A stretch of 8,686 nucleotides of DNA from an uncultured Campylobacter sp. (GTDB lineage: Bacteria; Campylobacterota; Campylobacteria; Campylobacterales; Campylobacteraceae), in assembly GCA_905373295.1 (NCBI GenBank), contig CAJPSJ010000072.1, forward strand, positions 1 through 8,686. Direction: 5' to 3'. Each line of letters begins with the position of its first letter. Positions within the stretch are counted from its first letter, which is position 1. Position numbers and translations under genes: made by a program. This document shows, in pieces, positions 5,992-8,686 of this stretch. The notes beneath the pieces are model-generated. The model was not told the DNA's origin. It made no database searches and worked only from the letters and a program-made list of their open reading frames with translations.

Positions 5992-6111
5992 GAGTAATCC
6001 TATAAATTTTGTTCTCATTCGCTTACTATTACTGTGCGTTAACAGCTTTGCGTACGCTGGAGCGAAAATTAAAGCGTAAAATCAAAATGTAAAATTGAAG
6101 TGGATTTTAAG

Positions 6112-6144
6112 CGCCCTACTTCGTTTTTTACTTGCAGTAGGGCG
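6112..6144. terminator. Hairpin between convergent genes
   Basis: CGCCCTACT (6112-6120) and AGTAGGGCG (6136-6144) form a perfect 9-bp stem with a 15-base loop. It lies between the plus-strand gene ending at 5935 and the minus-strand tpx ending at 6211, so it may stop transcription from either side. There is no T run. The left arm with the next four bases repeats an element seen at 335-347. Confidence 0.4.
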
Positions 6145-6183
6145 AATTTGCTTAAAGTAGTGAACTAAAGCGAGGCGAAAATT

Positions 6184-6198
6184 ATCCAAACCTTGGAT
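6184..6198 (-). terminator. Short terminator-like hairpin for tpx
   Basis: On the minus strand ATCCAA-GGT-TTGGAT is followed by AATTTT, 12 bases beyond the tpx stop codon. The 6-bp stem is short and only moderately stable, so this is a tentative call. Confidence 0.35.
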
Positions 6199-6210
6199 CT
6201 ATTATCTTGC

Positions 6211-6735
6211 TCAGTTAGAGCAGCTATTGCGAGCGACGAGCTCTGCAAAATCTAGCGCTGCGTCGTAGTCGGGCTCAGAGGCTATGTCGCTTACGAGCTC
6301 TTTATAAACCACGACGCCTGCGGTATCTATGACGAAGATCGCTCTGGCGCTGAGGCCTGCTAATGCGCCGCTGGCGATGAGGGTGCCGTAGCGGCGGCAA
6401 AATTCCTTATCGCGGAAATCGCTTGCAACGCGTAGATTTTTGATCCCCTCAGTCGTACAAAACCTCCCCATCGCAAACGGCAAATCCATCGAAACGACGA
6501 TTACTTCGGTGTTGGGAAGCGATGCAGCGCGCTCGTTGAACTTGCGTGCCTCCGTCGCGCAGACGGGCGTATCTAGCGACGGCACGGCGACGATAATTTG
6601 CACGTGCTTGCCGCTAGCGATCTCGATTTCGCTTAGATCTTGAGCTACTAAGCGTACTTGCGGCGCGCGATCGCCTAGATTTATCTCTTGCCCGCTTAGC
6701 TCTACAGGTTTTCCTTGAAATGTTACTGTTGGCAT
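6211..6735 (-). CDS. tpx: Thiol peroxidase (atypical 2-Cys peroxiredoxin)
   Basis: Reduces hydrogen peroxide and organic hydroperoxides using thioredoxin; in Gram-negative bacteria Tpx is often periplasmic, but this protein has no signal peptide, so its location is left open. The 174 residues match the usual length (about 165-175). PSLDTPVCATEARKFNE at 52-68 carries the peroxidatic Cys59 with its Thr56 and Pro57 partners, and SMDLPFAMGRFC at 82-93 carries the resolving Cys93, giving the intramolecular disulfide typical of Tpx. Extra cysteines are at 112 and 172. AAAGGA lies just upstream of the ATG at 6735. It is a single gene, divergent from the TM2 gene over an 89-bp gap and convergent with the SUKH-like gene. 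Assignment is firm. Confidence 0.95.
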   Translation of the reverse strand: MPTVTFQGKPVELSGQEINLGDRAPQVRLVAQDLSEIEIASGKHVQIIVAVPSLDTPVCATEARKFNERAASLPNTEVIVVSMDLPFAMGRFCTTEGIKNLRVASDFRDKEFCRRYGTLIASGALAGLSARAIFVIDTAGVVVYKELVSDIASEPDYDAALDFAELVARNSCSN

Positions 6736-6766
6736 TTTTGTCCTTTGTTTTGAATTTGTAGTGGCG

Positions 6767-6772
6767 AATATA
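6767..6772 (-). promoter_or_regulatory. -10 element for tpx
   Basis: On the minus strand the sequence reads TTTTTGTATATT, giving a TATATT hexamer 31 bases before the tpx ATG and upstream of its ribosome site. No -35 is evident. I see no clear PerR or Fur box in the short divergent gap. Confidence 0.4.
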
Positions 6773-6794
6773 CAAAAATTCCTTAAATTTCAGG

Positions 6795-6800
6795 TAAAAT
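6795..6800 (+). promoter_or_regulatory. -10 element for the TM2 protein gene
   Basis: TAAAAT lies 24 bases before the ATG at 6825 and is followed by the strong ribosome site AAGGAGA at 6814-6820. It sits in the 89-bp gap shared with the divergent tpx promoter. Confidence 0.4.
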
Positions 6801-6824
6801 TGCTTTAAAAATCAAGGAGAGCAG

Positions 6825-8300
6825 ATGGGCGAAGATATTTGGGGCAGCAGCAATCCTGCGTCGCTAGCCAGTATAAGACGTAAAAGCGGCGAAGAGAAAA
6901 AGCCCATGGATGAGAAACCACAGGAGCAATCTGAGAATTTGGATTTAGCGCAAGAAGAACTTGCGGCGGATGATACTAGTGAGCAAAATTCTGCGGCTCA
7001 GAATTCTATAGAGCAAAATTCCACTTCCATAAGGCAAAATTTTACTCCACAGAATTCTGCGGAGCAAAATTTAGCTTTTGCAGCTCAAGGCTTGGATGAA
7101 GAAAATTCTATTTTGCGAGATTCTGCCGCGACAGGTTCTAGCGAGCAAGATTCTAACGCCAAAGGCTTGAATTCTACCGAAAATGCCGCAAACTCGCAGA
7201 ATTTTACAGAGCAGAATTCCACTTGGCAAAATTCAGCTTCCTTAAATTCCGATAGAATTAACTCTACACAAAGCTCAGCTAAGGCTTACGATCTAAATAA
7301 AGCCTATGTATTTTATATGTTCCTCGGGCCTTTCGGCGCGCATAGATTTTATCTTGGGCGTATAATTTCCGCGATTTTTCAGCTTTTAGGCGGGCTGCCA
7401 TTTCTCATCTGGCTTTTTTTAGTAGTGGTTGCTGTCATGTGGACGAGTATAGAAGGTAACGATTTGCTGGCGCTTGTAAACTCGTTTCGTCCGGATTTAG
7501 GCGTGCAAGCATCAGACCTAAAGGATATAGAGCAAGGCTTTTTTCATTTTATGGTTATTTTCTCGGTGCCTAATGTTTTATTTTTAATCTGGCTTATTAG
7601 CGACTTTTTTAGGTTGCCTGATATGGTGCGAAAGCTAAATGTATCCGTAGGCGCGGGAGCAATCCTGTATGTTTATACGGATGACGCTAAAGAGCAGAGC
7701 GAGAATTTATCTACTGCCAAAACTACCCTTTACATAGCATTTGGGCTTGAGGCGTTAAATGCGGTAGGCAGATATATCAAGAATGTAGATAAAGTGGGCG
7801 CGTTGGAGGGTGTCGGACTTATATCGATGATATGCCTAGCTGTGGGGCTATATTTTTTAGCGCGCGCTATACGCAGCACCGACCTGCTATCAAACGCCGT
7901 GATAGTTGGAGTTTCCTCGGCTATAAGCGCAGTAAGCACTATATTTGTAGGATTTGAATTGTTTAATCCATCAGTTTTTATGATAAGCATTTATTGTGTA
8001 TGCACAGCGGTATATCTGATCTATCAGCTGCTAGTTAGTAAAGAGCTTTACGATTGCAGTGGAGAGAAAAACTATCTAAGAGCGTTTTATGTTATTGCAG
8101 CTACGGAGATAGTAACTCTAGTCTTGATAGCGCTTGACTCGCAGCTTTTCGCCTTAGTATTTGCCATAGGGTGGTTAGCTTCGGTAATTCTAAATGTTTC
8201 GGCGGTTTATGGCACTAGAGAGGTTACCGCTTCAAAAGGCGGCTACGGCCTAGCGAATCTGGCGTATCACGTAAGGCAGATGAACGGGCGGGAATTTTAG
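6825..8300 (+). CDS. TM2-domain multipass membrane protein with QNS-repeat N-terminus
   Basis: A 491-residue protein in three parts. Residues 1-155 are hydrophilic and low in complexity, predicted disordered, rich in Q, N, S and E, with a five-residue repeat around QNS (54, 59, 64, 71, 76, 81 and again 130, 135, then LNS 140 and INS 145). Residues 161-272 match a TM2 domain: YMFLGPFGAHRFYLGR at 164-179, a membrane helix, then LIWLISDFFRLPDMVRKLN at 254-272. About 40 residues (205-243) are inserted between the two TM2 helices, which normally lie close together. Residues 300-465 hold about five further hydrophobic segments, and the C-terminus is short and polar. There is no signal peptide. The ATG is set by AAGGAGA. 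Function unknown; TM2 proteins are envelope proteins with no agreed bacterial role. A DUF805 gene follows after 60 bp. Confidence 0.85.
   Translation: MGEDIWGSSNPASLASIRRKSGEEKKPMDEKPQEQSENLDLAQEELAADDTSEQNSAAQNSIEQNSTSIRQNFTPQNSAEQNLAFAAQGLDEENSILRDSAATGSSEQDSNAKGLNSTENAANSQNFTEQNSTWQNSASLNSDRINSTQSSAKAYDLNKAYVFYMFLGPFGAHRFYLGRIISAIFQLLGGLPFLIWLFLVVVAVMWTSIEGNDLLALVNSFRPDLGVQASDLKDIEQGFFHFMVIFSVPNVLFLIWLISDFFRLPDMVRKLNVSVGAGAILYVYTDDAKEQSENLSTAKTTLYIAFGLEALNAVGRYIKNVDKVGALEGVGLISMICLAVGLYFLARAIRSTDLLSNAVIVGVSSAISAVSTIFVGFELFNPSVFMISIYCVCTAVYLIYQLLVSKELYDCSGEKNYLRAFYVIAATEIVTLVLIALDSQLFALVFAIGWLASVILNVSAVYGTREVTASKGGYGLANLAYHVRQMNGREF
6975..7262 (+). repeat. Degenerate 15-bp repeats encoding xQNSx pentapeptides
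   Basis: Within the TM2 gene, the unit CA(A/G)AATTC or CA(A/G)AATT(C/T) recurs, mainly at 15-base steps, in two blocks (about codons 52-83 and 129-147). Unit sequences differ, so the tandem array is old or under selection at the protein level. Steps of 15 bases keep the frame, so gain or loss of units would change length without breaking the gene. Confidence 0.6.
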
Positions 8301-8325
8301 GTATTTAAATTTAAGGGGCGATTAG

Positions 8326-8331
8326 TATAAT
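8326..8331 (+). promoter_or_regulatory. -10 element for the second DUF805 gene
   Basis: A perfect TATAAT lies 29 bases before the ATG at 8361, followed by AAAAAAGGAG. The spacing and surrounding bases parallel the leader of the first DUF805 gene (528-561), suggesting that the promoter was duplicated with the gene. Readthrough from the TM2 gene is also possible across the 60-bp gap. Confidence 0.5.
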
Positions 8332-8360
8332 CTTATATTATTTTAAAAAAGGAGTTTAAA

Positions 8361-8686
8361 ATGACTTTTATGGAGTCTGTGCAAACTTGCGTAAAGCAAA
8401 AATACGCCGCATTTAGCGGGCGAGCATCAAGGTCGGAGTACTGGTGGTTTTTTCTATTTACCGTGCTTGGCGGGATTGTTTTGAGCTTGATAGATGGCGT
8501 TTTAGGCACTACGATAGGGTATAATCAAATAATAGCTGGCAAAATCGTCCATCAAGAAATCGGCATTATAGATGCGCTTTTTCAGCTAGCTATGCTCGTG
8601 CCAGCCATCGCCGTATCGGTCAGGCGACTACATGACACCAATAGAAGCGGCTGGTTTTTTCTGCTTATTTTAACGCCGATCGTGGG
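8361..8686 (+). CDS. DUF805 family small membrane protein (copy 2, 3' partial)
   Basis: The first 108 codons of a second DUF805 protein; the gene runs past the window end. It begins MTFMES like copy 1 and keeps the hallmarks FSGRASRSEYWWF at 18-30 and RRLHDTNRSGWFFLL further on, with the last visible residues TPIVG. Hydrophobic segments fall in the same places as in copy 1. The loop between the first two segments differs (TTIGYNQIIAGKIVHQEIG here, a shorter and different loop in copy 1), so the copies have diverged most outside the membrane. The start is supported by AAAAAAGGAG and by alignment with copy 1. It follows the TM2 gene on the same strand. Role unknown, as for the family. Confidence 0.9.
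   Translation, partial: MTFMESVQTCVKQKYAAFSGRASRSEYWWFFLFTVLGGIVLSLIDGVLGTTIGYNQIIAGKIVHQEIGIIDALFQLAMLVPAIAVSVRRLHDTNRSGWFFLLILTPIV

Noticed and set aside
6440..6643. Plus-strand ORF opposite tpx, and the minus-strand ORFs at 5650-5862 and 7730-7990
   Set aside because: They are antisense to tpx, the SUKH-like gene and the TM2 gene respectively, with no ribosome sites or recognisable products.
6975..7262. CRISPR-like array because of regularly spaced short repeats
   Set aside because: The repeats are codons of an open frame with a 15-base period and no unique spacers of CRISPR size.

Overview
The window looks like chromosome from a Campylobacter of the higher-GC, mostly oral group (C. gracilis, rectus, showae, curvus or concisus type). 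The grounds are the dense AAATTTAAA / AAATTTTAAAATTT words between genes, promoters with a clear TATAAT but no obvious -35, and a TorA-like reductase plus monohaem cytochrome pair that matches the Cj0264c/Cj0265c pair of C. jejuni. The species call is an inference. I see no rRNA, tRNA, insertion sequence or CRISPR array.

Layout: the 3' end of an unrecognised gene (1-263); a non-coding spacer with two identical 16-bp palindromes; a DUF805 membrane protein (562-969); then, convergent to it, a Crp/Fnr-family regulator on the minus strand (1104-1685). Divergent from the regulator is a two-gene respiratory operon: a periplasmic monohaem cytochrome c (1813-2379) and a Tat-exported molybdopterin S-/N-oxide reductase (2393-4840). 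After a spacer with a large nested inverted repeat comes a SUKH (SMI1/KNR4)-like gene with an L7/L12-CTD-like tail (5218-5935), broken at a T7 tract. A minus-strand thiol peroxidase (6211-6735) follows. The last part is a TM2-domain protein with a long QNS-repeat N-terminus (6825-8300) and a second DUF805 gene that runs off the window end (8361-8686).

How the parts fit: the best-supported circuit is the regulator with its divergent reductase operon. The 112-bp gap holds an inverted repeat with the 5-4-5 layout of FNR boxes but a different half-site (GTCGC). It is centred at -41.5 from the start predicted by a perfect TATAAT, which is the classical class II activator position. The regulator's recognition helix also departs from CRP and FNR, so a distinct operator would make sense. 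In the operon, electrons would pass from the quinol pool through an upstream donor not seen here to the cytochrome, and then to the Mo enzyme, allowing respiration on TMAO, DMSO or similar oxides at low oxygen. The two DUF805 genes are paralogues that share their leader as well as their coding sequence. The second sits 60 bp behind the TM2 gene, suggesting a small envelope-protein cluster of unknown role.
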